From Rhodobacter sp. (GTDB taxonomy: Bacteria; Pseudomonadota; Alphaproteobacteria; Rhodobacterales; Rhodobacteraceae): a stretch of 64,000 nucleotides of DNA. The notes beneath the pieces are model-generated. The model worked only from the letters and a program-made list of their open reading frames with translations. It was not told where the DNA came from and searched no databases. The stretch covers positions 47,441-111,440 of the forward strand of contig JAIXRW010000057.1 in the NCBI GenBank assembly GCA_027484985.1, read 5' to 3'. Below, one piece after another: positions 8,412 to 16,968 of the stretch (position 1 is the first letter of the stretch; each line of letters begins with the position of its first letter). The position numbers were made by a program, and so were the translations under genes.

Positions 8412-11170
8412 TGGCCCAGCCTTTCCAGCAGCGCGGGCACATGGACCTGATCGGATTTGTAGTTGCCGGTCAGCACATGCATGATGAGGTTGATGCCGAA
8501 GCGGTTCGCCATTTCGCGCTGGCGTTCGCCCGCGAAACCGCGCCCCACGGGGAACATCGGCACGCCCATGTCATCGACGGCCCAAGCGCCGGCCCAGTCA
8601 TTGCCGCCGATCACCACGGGCGTCACGCCATCGTTGAGGTTGCGGAAGGGCATGCCCTTGACCTGTTCGGCATCGGGGGGGGCGGCTTCGACCCAGACGG
8701 TCGCGCCATCGTAGCGACCCGGGAAATCTTGCAGCAGATAGAAGGTGCGGGTCAGCACATGGTCTTTGGGCAGGGGTTCGAGGGCGGGAATGTCGAGCCC
8801 CGCCGCGATGCGTTGCAGGGCCTGCCCTTCGGGCGAGGTGCCGCCGCCGCGCGTGATGTCGCCATCGCGGGTGTCGAACAGGATCATCCCGCCGGTGCGG
8901 AGATAGTCGTTCAGCTTGGCATAGGCCGTGGCGCTGGGCAGGGCTTGGGTCGTGGTGACGGGCCAGTAAAGAAAGGGGAAGAAGGCCAGTTCGTCGGTTT
9001 CGATATTCACCCCCACGGGCGGTTCGGGTTCGACCGAGGTGCGTTCCCACAGCCGTTCGCCAAGGCCGGCAAGGCCTGCCTGCGCGATCTTGTCCACCCC
9101 GTCATCGCCGGTCAGGACATGGGCCAGCACCACAGCTTCGGTTGCGCGGATCGCCTTGGCATCGGCATCGTCCTGCGCGCGGGCATGCTGCGGCAGCAGG
9201 GCAAGCACGGCGAGCAGGGGGGCGGCACGGGCAAGGCGCGGCAGGCGGCCCGACAGGGCAAGTGCTGCGAGGATGTCGAGCATCAGCATCACCAGCGCCG
9301 CCGACAGGAAGCCACCCTTGAGCGAGCGTTCCGGCGTGCTTTCCAGCCCTTCGATCGTGGTGCCTGCGGGCCAGAGCGCGGGGGCAAGCGTGGTTGCCGC
9401 CGTCACCGCGTTCAGCGCCACGCGGCGGTCGGCGCCGGTGTAAAGGCCCGGGCGCAGGTTGGCCGAGGGGCCTGCCGCGATGGCGGTGGCCAGGTCTGTG
9501 CCCGCTACGCCCGCATTTGCGGCGGCATCGGCCTTTTGGCCGTAGGCATCAAGCAGGGATTCGGCCACCCAAGTCTGGCCTTCCAGATCAGCCGCATCGG
9601 GTGCGGCGGGGCGGGTCGAGACGGCGAGGCGTTCGAGCATCTGCACGAACAGGCCCGACAGCGGCAGGCTGGACCATTCGGCATTGGCGGTGACATGGAA
9701 CAGGACGACCTGCCCCTGACCCGCTGCCTTGCGGGTGACAAGGGGGGTGCCATCGGCAAGGGCCGCGATGGTGCGGGTGGCAAGGTCGGGGTCGGGCTGG
9801 GCCAGCACCTGCGCGGTCACGGTCACATCATCGGGGATGGCAAGGCCGTGGAAGGGCGAGGTTTCGGGGAAGGGGGCGAGGGTTTTCGGCTCTCCCCAGC
9901 TCATGGCGCCGCCGACGGTGCGGCCGCCTTCGCGCAGGCGGACGGGAAGAAGCGGGTCTTCGGCGCTGCGGCTGATATCGGAGGCGGCAAGGGTGGGGCC
10001 TGCGAAGCGCAGGAGCATGCCGCCCTTGTCGAGCCAGTCGAGCAGGCCGTCCTGTTCGGTTTGCGTGAGTTTCGCCACATCGGCAAGGATGATGACATCG
10101 GGGCTGGCGAGAAGTGCATCGGTCAGGGTGCCGTCGATCAGGTCGGCCATGGGGGAAAGGGCCTGGCGCAGGTAGTGGGTGGGCGACAGAAGGCGCAGGC
10201 CTTCGCGGTCTTCGCGCCCGCCGATCAGCGCGATCTTGCGGCGTTTGAGGCTGTCATCGGTCAGGCTGACCGCGCCCGCCGAGCGGATGCCCGCCAGTTC
10301 GAAGCGGTTGACGCGGTTCCTGAGTTCGGGCGGCAGGGCGAGCGCGACCTTGGCCGTGGCGCTGCCAAGGCCGAAGGACAGGGTGGCGCGGGCGAGTTCG
10401 CGGTCAATGCCGGACGGGTCGGGGCCACGGGCGATCACCTCGACCTCGACCGGGTCGGTGGCGGGCAGGCGGGTGGCTGAAAGCTGGATCGAGCCATCGC
10501 CAAAGGTGGCAGGGGCAAGCGCAAGGACGGGGCGGGGGCTTTGGAACACCGTCACCGCGCCGCGTTTGGCCAGGGCCACGAACAGGGCGCTGCGGTCGGG
10601 GTGGTCAAGGCTGTCGGAGAGCCAGAAGGTGTCGAAATCTCCGGCGGGCAGTTTGGCGGCCCATGCGGCATTGGCGGCGGGCAGCCAAGGCTGGGGCGAC
10701 AGGGCGGCAAGGCGGCCGCGCCATGCCTCGGCCGATTGGAATTCGACGGGTTCGGGGGTGTCGGTCAGGCGGATTACGGCGACGGGGCGGCCGGTGCGCG
10801 ATGCCTCGTCCAGCAGGGTGGTTGCGCGGTCAAGGCGGCGGGGCCAGTCGCGGGCATCGGCCCATGAGGCATCAAAAACGATGAGCAGGGGGCCGGTGCC
10901 CGCCTTTCGCTGTTCGGGGTTCAGCACCGGGCCAGCAAAGGCGATGATCGCGGCGGCGATGGCGGCCATGCGCAGCAGCAGCAGCCACCATGGCGTGCGG
11001 TCGGTTTCGGCCTGATCATCGGTCAGGCCCAGAAGCAGCGCCACGCCGGGAAAGCGGCGGCGGATGGGCGCGGGGGGCACGGCGCGCAGCAGGAACCACA
11101 GCACGGGCAGGGCGGCAAGGCCCAGCAGGAGGAGCGGCGCGGAAAAGCCCAAGGGGCCGATCATCCACAT
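8408..11170 (-). CDS. BatA-like/DUF4159 large membrane protein
   Basis: This 920-residue protein opens with the BatA-type N-terminal membrane region (helices at about 8-28 and 62-80, with the intervening PAPIRRRFPGVALLLGL). A von Willebrand-like segment, PLLIVFDASWADARDW, follows, then a long periplasmic region. A further helix lies near 625-655, and the C-terminal DUF4159 domain occupies about residues 700-918. DUF4159 landmarks are FFPFLYWPVTTTQALPSATA, LNDYLRTGGMILFDTRDGD and YLLQDFPGRYDG. It overlaps both neighbours by one to four bases. Bacteria with this gene carry it between DUF58 and a GATase-like gene; the complex has no settled function. Confidence 0.88.
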   Translation of the reverse strand: MWMIGPLGFSAPLLLLGLAALPVLWFLLRAVPPAPIRRRFPGVALLLGLTDDQAETDRTPWWLLLLRMAAIAAAIIAFAGPVLNPEQRKAGTGPLLIVFDASWADARDWPRRLDRATTLLDEASRTGRPVAVIRLTDTPEPVEFQSAEAWRGRLAALSPQPWLPAANAAWAAKLPAGDFDTFWLSDSLDHPDRSALFVALAKRGAVTVFQSPRPVLALAPATFGDGSIQLSATRLPATDPVEVEVIARGPDPSGIDRELARATLSFGLGSATAKVALALPPELRNRVNRFELAGIRSAGAVSLTDDSLKRRKIALIGGREDREGLRLLSPTHYLRQALSPMADLIDGTLTDALLASPDVIILADVAKLTQTEQDGLLDWLDKGGMLLRFAGPTLAASDISRSAEDPLLPVRLREGGRTVGGAMSWGEPKTLAPFPETSPFHGLAIPDDVTVTAQVLAQPDPDLATRTIAALADGTPLVTRKAAGQGQVVLFHVTANAEWSSLPLSGLFVQMLERLAVSTRPAAPDAADLEGQTWVAESLLDAYGQKADAAANAGVAGTDLATAIAAGPSANLRPGLYTGADRRVALNAVTAATTLAPALWPAGTTIEGLESTPERSLKGGFLSAALVMLMLDILAALALSGRLPRLARAAPLLAVLALLPQHARAQDDADAKAIRATEAVVLAHVLTGDDGVDKIAQAGLAGLGERLWERTSVEPEPPVGVNIETDELAFFPFLYWPVTTTQALPSATAYAKLNDYLRTGGMILFDTRDGDITRGGGTSPEGQALQRIAAGLDIPALEPLPKDHVLTRTFYLLQDFPGRYDGATVWVEAAPPDAEQVKGMPFRNLNDGVTPVVIGGNDWAGAWAVDDMGVPMFPVGRGFAGERQREMANRFGINLIMHVLTGNYKSDQVHVPALLERLGQ

Positions 11171-12039
11171 CAGCGGCCCCCTTCGATGGCGCGGTAAAGC
11201 CAGAGCAGCGCGGGAAGGGGGGCATCGCCGGTATGGTGGCTGGTGAAATGCCAGCCCGAGGCGCGGGCGAGGGTTTGCAGGCGGTCCTTGCGTTCGGCCA
11301 GACGGTCAAGATAGCGGGCGCGCAGGTCGCCCGCGCGCAGGGTTTCGTGGCGCAGGCTTCCGCCCATGGATTCAAAGATGGTGCGCCCGTCAAAGGGGAA
11401 ATCCTCTTCGGCGGGGTCGAGCACCTGGCACAGGATGCCACGGGCGCCGCGGTCGGCGGCGCGGGCAAGGGCGGTTTCGACGCCTGCAATATCGCCAAGG
11501 AAGTCGGACAGGAACAGGGCACGGCCATGGGCGGCGATGCCGGTGGGATCGGGGGCGCCGTAATCGGCGGCGGTGTCTTGGGCGGTCAGGGCGCGGGTGA
11601 TCGACAGCAGTTGCGACCGGCCCGAACGGGGGGGTGTGTCGCTGCCCGACAGGCCCACACGTTCGCCCCCGCGCAGCAGAAGGACGGCGGTGGCAAGGGC
11701 CAGCAGGCGGGCGCGGTCGGCCTTGGTCGTGGCTGCGCTGGCGAAGGACATGGCGCGCGAGGTATCGACCCAGAGGGTGACGGATTGCGCGGCCTGCCAT
11801 TCGCGTTCGCGCACGAAGGTGGTGTCGGAGCGGGCGGAACGGCGCCAGTCGATCAAGCGGGCGCTGTCGCCTGCATGGGCGGGGCGGTATTGCCAGAATT
11901 CGTCGCCCTGGCCCGACCTGCGGCGGCCATGTTCGCCCAGCATGATGGTGGATGCGAGCAGTTCCGCCTCGGCCAGCAGGGGGGGGAGGGATTGGCCGAG
12001 CGTTTCGGCGGAGGTGCGAAGATCGGGCGCTGTGGTCAC
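11170..12039 (-). CDS. DUF58 domain-containing protein
   Basis: This 289-residue DUF58 protein belongs to the standard MoxR partner family. The signature stretch FWQYRPAHAGDSARLIDWRRSARSD (about residues 48-72) is followed by VTLWVDTSRAMSFAS, a degenerate von Willebrand A metal-site motif (D-x-S-x-x-M). Translation starts at a GTG that overlaps the moxR stop (GTGA). No membrane helices are evident, so the protein is probably cytoplasmic and associates with the MoxR ATPase. Such pairs are thought to act as chaperones that assemble or activate envelope or metalloprotein complexes; the client here is unknown. Confidence 0.92.
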   Translation of the reverse strand: MTTAPDLRTSAETLGQSLPPLLAEAELLASTIMLGEHGRRRSGQGDEFWQYRPAHAGDSARLIDWRRSARSDTTFVREREWQAAQSVTLWVDTSRAMSFASAATTKADRARLLALATAVLLLRGGERVGLSGSDTPPRSGRSQLLSITRALTAQDTAADYGAPDPTGIAAHGRALFLSDFLGDIAGVETALARAADRGARGILCQVLDPAEEDFPFDGRTIFESMGGSLRHETLRAGDLRARYLDRLAERKDRLQTLARASGWHFTSHHTGDAPLPALLWLYRAIEGGR

Positions 12040-13040
12040 GCGGCGGCCCCGAGCCCCAGCGTGCGGGTGGCGGTGCGGTCGATCAGGCCAGCGAGGCTGT
12101 CGCCCCGCGCACGGGCGGCGAAGGACAGCGACATGCGGTGGGTAAGGACCGGGCGGGCAAGGGCGGCGACATCGGCCACCGAGGGCGCAAGGCGGCCGTC
12201 AAGCAGGGCGCGGGCGCGGGTGGCAAGCATGAGGGCCTGTGCCGCACGCGGGCCGGGGCCCCATGACAGGCTGCCCGCAAGATCGGCCCCTTCGGGTTCG
12301 CCCGGGCGGCAGGCGCGGACGAGGTCGAGGATGGCTTCGACCACGGTATCGCCCACGGGCATGCGGCGCAGGATTTGCTGGGCGTCAAGCAGATCGGCGG
12401 CGGTAAAGACCTGATGCGCTTCGTCCTCGGCGGCGCCGGTGGTGGCGATGAGGATATCGCGTTCGGTGGCGCGGGTGGGGTATTCGACATCGACCTGCAC
12501 GAGGAAGCGGTCAAGCTGCGCTTCGGGCAGGGGATAGGTGCCTTCCTGTTCGATGGGGTTCTGGGTTGCCAGAACGTGGAAGGGGCGGCCAAGCGGGCGG
12601 TGCTGGCCTGCGATCGTCACCTCGCGTTCCTGCATGGCTTGCAGCAGGGCCGATTGGGTGCGGGGGCTGGCGCGGTTGATTTCATCGGCCATCAGAAGCT
12701 GGCAGAAGATCGGGCCTTCGATGAAGCGGAAGGCGCGGGCGCCATCGGCGGCGGTATCGAGGATTTCCGAGCCGAGGATATCGGCGGGCATCAGGTCGGG
12801 GGTGAACTGGATGCGGCTGCCTTTGAGCCCCATGACGGTCGAAAGCGTATCGACAAGCCGCGTCTTGCCAAGGCCCGGAAGGCCCACAAGCAGGGCGTGC
12901 CCGCCGCACAGCATGGCCGCAAGGACAAGGTCAACCACCCGTTCCTGCCCGATGAAGCGGCGGTTGATCGAGGCCTTGGCCAGGGCAAGCCGTTCGCCCA
13001 GGGCTTCGATCCGGGGGACAAGGTCGGATGCGTCGGACAT
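12036..13040 (-). CDS. MoxR family AAA+ ATPase
   Basis: This 334-residue MoxR-type AAA+ ATPase has Walker A GLPGLGKT near residue 58 and Walker B LLMADEINRASP near residue 120. Sensor-1 lies in VLATQNPIEQEGTYPLPEAQ, with LDRFL following. The start at 13040 (MSDASD) is chosen for GGAG six bases upstream; a longer reading frame begins 27 codons earlier but lacks a ribosome-binding site. It is the first gene of a four-gene operon. The upstream 150 bp to motB contain no obvious regulator gene. Confidence 0.95.
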   Translation of the reverse strand: MSDASDLVPRIEALGERLALAKASINRRFIGQERVVDLVLAAMLCGGHALLVGLPGLGKTRLVDTLSTVMGLKGSRIQFTPDLMPADILGSEILDTAADGARAFRFIEGPIFCQLLMADEINRASPRTQSALLQAMQEREVTIAGQHRPLGRPFHVLATQNPIEQEGTYPLPEAQLDRFLVQVDVEYPTRATERDILIATTGAAEDEAHQVFTAADLLDAQQILRRMPVGDTVVEAILDLVRACRPGEPEGADLAGSLSWGPGPRAAQALMLATRARALLDGRLAPSVADVAALARPVLTHRMSLSFAARARGDSLAGLIDRTATRTLGLGAAA

Positions 13041-13194
13041 GGGTGGCTCCGCTATGGATGTGGTGGGGTCATTAGACCCAACTATGCCGGGTTGCACAAA
13101 TGGCAAAAAGGTGAAGGGCACAAATCATCGTGACCGTGCCCTTCGCCCCTGCGTGCCTGTCTGCCCGATTGCGGCGTAATGGCCTGTTTCGGGC

Positions 13195-14334
13195 CTAGCC
13201 TTCGAAGCTGATCTCGATCTCGATCCTGCGGTTTCTGGCGCGGCCCTCTTCGGTGGTGTTATCGGCCACGGGGGCAAATTCGCCCTTGCTGACGGCCGAG
13301 ATGCGGGCAGGGTTTACGCGGTCGGTTTGCACCAGTTCGCGCACCACCGCTGCGGCGCGGGCGGCGGCAAGGTCGAAATTGTCGGTAAAGGCGCCGCCGG
13401 TGACGGGGCGGTCGTCGGTATGGCCGGTGACGATGATCGACCGTCCGGGCCGGTCGGTCGCGCTGGCGATGCGGGCCATGATGGCGCGCGCCTCGTTCGA
13501 CAGGTCGGCTGAACCTGATTCGAACGACCCGCCCGCGCCGAGCGTGACCACAACCTTGCCGTCGCGCGGTTCGACGGCGAGCGAGCCGTCGGCGATTTCG
13601 CGGTCGAGCAGGGATTGCATGACCATGGCGCTGAGCTTGGCGCGCATTTCGGCCACGGTTTCGGCATGGCCTGCGGCGCCTGCTGCGCCTTGGCCGGTTG
13701 CAGTTTCGGGCTGGCCCTGCGCGGGCGGTTCGGTCGCTTCGGGTTCGGCCGGTGCGGGCTGGTCGCTGAGCGCGGGGTCGGGGCCGGTGGCGGGTTGGCC
13801 TGCTTCGGGTTGGCGTTCGACACTGCCGCCCGCTGCGGCGGCGATGGCATCGGCCAAGGCAAGCGCGGCCTCGGGGCCCTGCACATCGGGCAGGCGGACG
13901 GTCACGGTGCCCGAGCCGGTTTCGATTTCGAGACTGCCCGCAGCCAGCGCATCGCGCAGGGCCTCGGCCGCGGCGCGGGCGCTTTTTTCGGCGTCGCCGG
14001 AACTGGCCCCGTCGCCGGGGGCTGATTCGTCGAACTCGCTGTCATCGGGGCTGGGCATGGGGTGCAGGTCGATGATGGTTTCGCCTTCGACCGTGGGGCG
14101 CAGGCTGGGGCCGAACTGTTCGCGCATGGCGCCAGCGAACTTCTCGAACTGCGGTTCGTCGAATTGCGCGAAGCCGAGGATCAGCACGAAAAAGGCCATC
14201 AGGTTGGTGGCGATGTCTGCGAATGTGGCCAGCCATGCCGGTGCCCCGACGGGGGGGCATTTGGGGCAATCGCAATCGTCGTCAGAGTCATCGACGGGGG
14301 GCTGATAGGGGGCTTTGGCCTTGGCGGCGGACAT
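13195..14334 (-). CDS. MotB/OmpA-like stator protein with cysteine-rich N-terminus
   Basis: This 379-residue protein has one membrane helix (about 34-58) and a C-terminal OmpA peptidoglycan-binding domain (about 250-378; GHTDDRP, LAAARAAAVV, RARNRRIEI). The helix contains FADIATNLMAFF, matching the MotB proton-channel helix with its essential Asp (Asp40). Before the helix lies an acidic cysteine cluster, Cys21, Cys23 and Cys26 in DDDCDCPKC, which flagellar MotB lacks. A long Ala/Pro/Glu-rich linker (about 110-230) precedes the OmpA domain. It lies one base downstream of motA. No flagellar gene is in the window, so the machine it powers is unclear. Confidence 0.85.
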   Translation of the reverse strand: MSAAKAKAPYQPPVDDSDDDCDCPKCPPVGAPAWLATFADIATNLMAFFVLILGFAQFDEPQFEKFAGAMREQFGPSLRPTVEGETIIDLHPMPSPDDSEFDESAPGDGASSGDAEKSARAAAEALRDALAAGSLEIETGSGTVTVRLPDVQGPEAALALADAIAAAAGGSVERQPEAGQPATGPDPALSDQPAPAEPEATEPPAQGQPETATGQGAAGAAGHAETVAEMRAKLSAMVMQSLLDREIADGSLAVEPRDGKVVVTLGAGGSFESGSADLSNEARAIMARIASATDRPGRSIIVTGHTDDRPVTGGAFTDNFDLAAARAAAVVRELVQTDRVNPARISAVSKGEFAPVADNTTEEGRARNRRIEIEISFEG

Positions 14335-14335
14335 G

Positions 14336-15097
14336 TCAGGCCGCCTTGCGTTTGGCTTGGGTCTTGGCGTCGAGCGCGCAAAGGAGCTGTTCTTCGATGG
14401 CGCGGGGGGCTTCGCCGCGGGCGATGCCGCGCAGGCCTTCGATCACAAGGTCGCGGTAGGTGACTTCGTCTTCGGAATAGCCTTCGAGCTTGGCAAGGAT
14501 CGGGCCGAAGATGACGTTGGCGACCAGCGCGCCGTAAAGCGTGGTCAGCAGGGCGACCGCCATGGCGGGGCCGATGGATTTGGGGTCGGACATGTTGCCC
14601 AGCATCAGCACAAGCCCGATGAGCGTGCCGACCATGCCCATGGCGGGGCCGATATCGACCCATGCCTTGATCGCGCCGTGATAGGCGCCGTGGCGGGCCT
14701 TCATCGCCTTGATCTCGTATTTCAGTTGTTTGACAAGCTTGGCCTCGTCGGTGCCGTCGATCAGCATTTGCAGGCCCTTGGTGAAGAAAGGCTCGGCGGG
14801 GCCCTTGCCTTCCAGTGCCATCATCCCGTCCTTGCGGGCCACGGCGGCAAGTTCGGCCATCTGTTCGATCAGGGTTTCGGTATCGAAGGTGGAGGGGGCA
14901 AAGGCCTTGGCCATGGCGCGGAAATGGCCAAGGAACACAGGCATCGGCTTCATCATCATCACGACGAACAGCGTGCCGCCAAAGACGATGATGACCGACG
15001 GAATGTCGATGAAGGGCGCCACGCCGCCCGCATAGATCATCGACCCCACGATCATGACGACCGCGCCGACAAGCCCGATGAGCGTTGCGATATCCAA
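14336..15097 (-). CDS. MotA/TolQ/ExbB-type proton channel protein (MotA-like)
   Basis: This protein is 253 residues if translation begins at TTG 15097, giving MDIATLIGLVG as in MotA relatives, with a GGGGG stretch just upstream. A GTG eight codons earlier is the alternative. Four hydrophobic helices are visible: about 3-22, 30-50, 148-172 and 180-205. The conserved MotA block GTLIGLVLMLGNM and IGPAMAVALLTTLYGALVANV precede the conserved cytoplasmic tail. It is paired with the MotB-like gene one base downstream, so the two should form one ion-driven stator. Which motor or envelope process it drives cannot be told here. Confidence 0.88.
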   Translation of the reverse strand: MDIATLIGLVGAVVMIVGSMIYAGGVAPFIDIPSVIIVFGGTLFVVMMMKPMPVFLGHFRAMAKAFAPSTFDTETLIEQMAELAAVARKDGMMALEGKGPAEPFFTKGLQMLIDGTDEAKLVKQLKYEIKAMKARHGAYHGAIKAWVDIGPAMGMVGTLIGLVLMLGNMSDPKSIGPAMAVALLTTLYGALVANVIFGPILAKLEGYSEDEVTYRDLVIEGLRGIARGEAPRAIEEQLLCALDAKTQAKRKAA

Positions 15098-15199
15098 GAT
15101 GGCCCCCGTGTGATTGCCCACCGCATGTGCAAATGCCGTGCCATGGCGCGAAAACGCGGCCCCTGCGTTCGGGCAGGGCTGACCGTCAGGGTTGGCAGA

Positions 15200-15213
15200 G
15201 GCGCAATTGCGCC
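15200..15213. promoter_or_regulatory. 14-bp perfect palindrome in the motA-DUF1285 divergent region
   Basis: GGCGCAATTGCGCC is a perfect palindrome 35 bases before the DUF1285 start codon and about 100 bases before motA. Its place in a short divergent intergenic region fits an operator, but no cognate regulator gene is adjacent. Chance occurrence in GC-rich DNA is possible. Confidence 0.35.
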
Positions 15214-15247
15214 CTAGACAGGCGCGGAACCGACCGGAGGACTGGCC

Positions 15248-15841
15248 ATGGCTGCTGGCGATGACAAGACATCCGGCCCCTCGGCCGACGGGCTGGCGCG
15301 GGCGGCGGGGGCTGCGGCGGGGCGTGGCTTGCCGCCGGTGCATCTGTGGAACCCGCCCTATTGCGGCGAGATCGATATCCGCATCGCGCGGGATGGCACA
15401 TGGTTCCACGAGGGCACGCCCATCGGGCGGGCGGGACTGGTCAAGCTGTTCTCGGGGATCCTGAAGCGCGAGGGGGACCGGTATTTTCTGGTCACGCCGG
15501 TGGAAAAGGTGGGCATCCGCGTGGATGATGCGCCCTTTGTCGCGGTGGATGTGACGGCGGAAGGGACGGGCGAGGCGCAGGTGTTGCGCTTTGTCACGCA
15601 GGTGGGCGACGAGGTGGTGGCGGGGCCGGACCATGCGATACGCGTCGAGCGGGACGGGGCGGACGGGCAGCCCGCGCCTTACGTCCATGTGCGCGCGGGG
15701 CTTGAGGCGCTGATCGACCGCAAGACCTTTTACCGGCTGGTCGATCTGGGGGTTCCGGCGATGCATGCGGGAAAAAGCTGGTTTGGGCTGTGGTCCTCGG
15801 GCAGGTTCTTTCCGGTGATTCCCACGAGTGACCTGACCTGA
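15248..15841 (+). CDS. DUF1285 domain-containing protein
   Basis: This 197-residue cytoplasmic protein of the DUF1285 family is recognised by VHLWNPPYCGEIDIRIARDG, WFHEGTPIGR and LVKLFSGILKREGDRYFLVTP in the first half. These are the conserved blocks of this compact two-domain family. Its biochemical role is not established. A ribosome-binding site (GGAGG) lies 9 bases before the ATG. Its stop codon shares one base with the start of the hydroxypyruvate isomerase gene, so the two are probably co-transcribed. Confidence 0.9.
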   Translation: MAAGDDKTSGPSADGLARAAGAAAGRGLPPVHLWNPPYCGEIDIRIARDGTWFHEGTPIGRAGLVKLFSGILKREGDRYFLVTPVEKVGIRVDDAPFVAVDVTAEGTGEAQVLRFVTQVGDEVVAGPDHAIRVERDGADGQPAPYVHVRAGLEALIDRKTFYRLVDLGVPAMHAGKSWFGLWSSGRFFPVIPTSDLT

Positions 15842-16617
15842 TGCCCCGTTTTGCCGCCAATGTGACGATGCTGTTCACCGAGGTGCCGCCCTTGGCGCGG
15901 CCCGACCTTGCCCGCGAGGCGGGGTTTGACGGGGTCGAGGTGCTGTTTCCCTATGACCATCCGCTGAAGGACTGGCAGGCGGCGCTGGCGGGGATGCCCT
16001 TGGCGCTGATCAACGCGCCACCGGGCGACTGGGCGGCGGGGGATCGCGGTTATGCCGCCGTGCCGGGTGCCGAGGGCGATTTCCGCCAGAGTTTCCTGCG
16101 CGGGGCCGAGGTGGCCGCACAACTGGGTGCGGGGCGGCTGCATGTGATGGCGGGCGTGGCCAAGGGCGAACAGGCCGAGGCGGTTTACCGCGAGAATCTG
16201 GCATGGGCAGCGGCACAGGCGCCCGAGCTTGCGCTGTGCATCGAGCCACTGAACCCCGATGACATGCCGGGGTATTTCCTCAACGATTTCGATCAGGCGG
16301 CGCGGATCGTCGATGATCTGGCCCTGCCCAATCTGGGGATCCAGTTCGATCTGTGGCACGCCGCCCGCATCCATGGCGATGCCGATGCGGTCTGGGCGCG
16401 GCACAAGGCCCGCGTGAATCATGTGCAGATTGCGGGCTTTCCGGGCCGGAACGAGCCGGGCGGCGGCGGGTTCGACCTGACAGGCTTTTGCGCCGAGCTG
16501 GACGGCGCGGATTGGCAGGGCTGGGTGGCGGCCGAATACCTGCCCGCCCGCGCCACGGTGCATGGGCTGATGTGGCTGAACGCGCTGAAAAGCCGGGCGC
16601 GGATGATCGGGGCCTGA
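15841..16617 (+). CDS. hyi: hydroxypyruvate isomerase
   Basis: The enzyme interconverts hydroxypyruvate and tartronate semialdehyde in glyoxylate metabolism and belongs to the xylose-isomerase-like TIM-barrel family. The 258-residue protein starts MPRFAANVTMLFTEVP and shows LINAPPGDWAAGDRG. It also carries the metal-site strand CIEPLNPDDMPGYFLNDFD and the later IQFDLWHAARIHGD and VAAEYLPA segments typical of Hyi. It starts on the last base of the DUF1285 stop codon. Function is coherent with the glycolate oxidase genes 12 kb away, since glycolate gives glyoxylate. The partner genes gcl and glxR are not present here. Confidence 0.93.
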   Translation: MPRFAANVTMLFTEVPPLARPDLAREAGFDGVEVLFPYDHPLKDWQAALAGMPLALINAPPGDWAAGDRGYAAVPGAEGDFRQSFLRGAEVAAQLGAGRLHVMAGVAKGEQAEAVYRENLAWAAAQAPELALCIEPLNPDDMPGYFLNDFDQAARIVDDLALPNLGIQFDLWHAARIHGDADAVWARHKARVNHVQIAGFPGRNEPGGGGFDLTGFCAELDGADWQGWVAAEYLPARATVHGLMWLNALKSRARMIGA

Positions 16618-16703
16618 GAACGGGCCGAAGGATGGGCCGAAGGGCTTGCCCCTGCCACGGGCTGGGGTAAAATGCCGCCATTGTGCGAGAGGATGAGCCT
16701 GAC

Positions 16704-16889
16704 ATGACGATCGAAGCGCCGGAAACCCAGGTCGTGACCACATGGAAGGTTGCCTGTGACGGGGGCGAGGGCGCTTTGGGCCATCCACGCGTCTGGCTGT
16801 CGATCCCGCAGGAGACGGGCTTTGTCGAATGCGGCTATTGCGACAAACGCTACGTGATCGACCGCGATCACGCGCATGACGACCACTGA
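16704..16889 (+). CDS. zf-CHCC zinc-finger protein (NDUFS6-like)
   Basis: This 61-residue protein carries a Cys-x8-His-x15-Cys-x2-Cys zinc ligand set ([11 protein letters not shown] and [10 protein letters not shown]). That set defines the zf-CHCC family, to which the complex I accessory subunit NDUFS6 belongs. In alphaproteobacteria such short proteins are homologues of that subunit, which suggests a role in NADH dehydrogenase assembly. The ATG at 16704 is preferred because GAGAGGATGAG lies just upstream; a GTG seven codons earlier is possible. Confidence 0.88.
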   Translation: MTIEAPETQVVTTWKVACDGGEGALGHPRVWLSIPQETGFVECGYCDKRYVIDRDHAHDDH

Positions 16890-16968
16890 CCGGCCGCGGC
16901 GCGGGTAGCGGGCCGCCGAGAACGGGCCGCAATGCGCCGATAGACGGGTTTTGTTTGGCGTTGACCGG

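Noticed and set aside
8411..10480. 689-codon plus-strand open frame opposite the DUF4159 gene
   Set aside because: It is an antisense shadow rich in Gly/Gln/His. The minus-strand protein has clear BatA and DUF4159 features and coupled starts.
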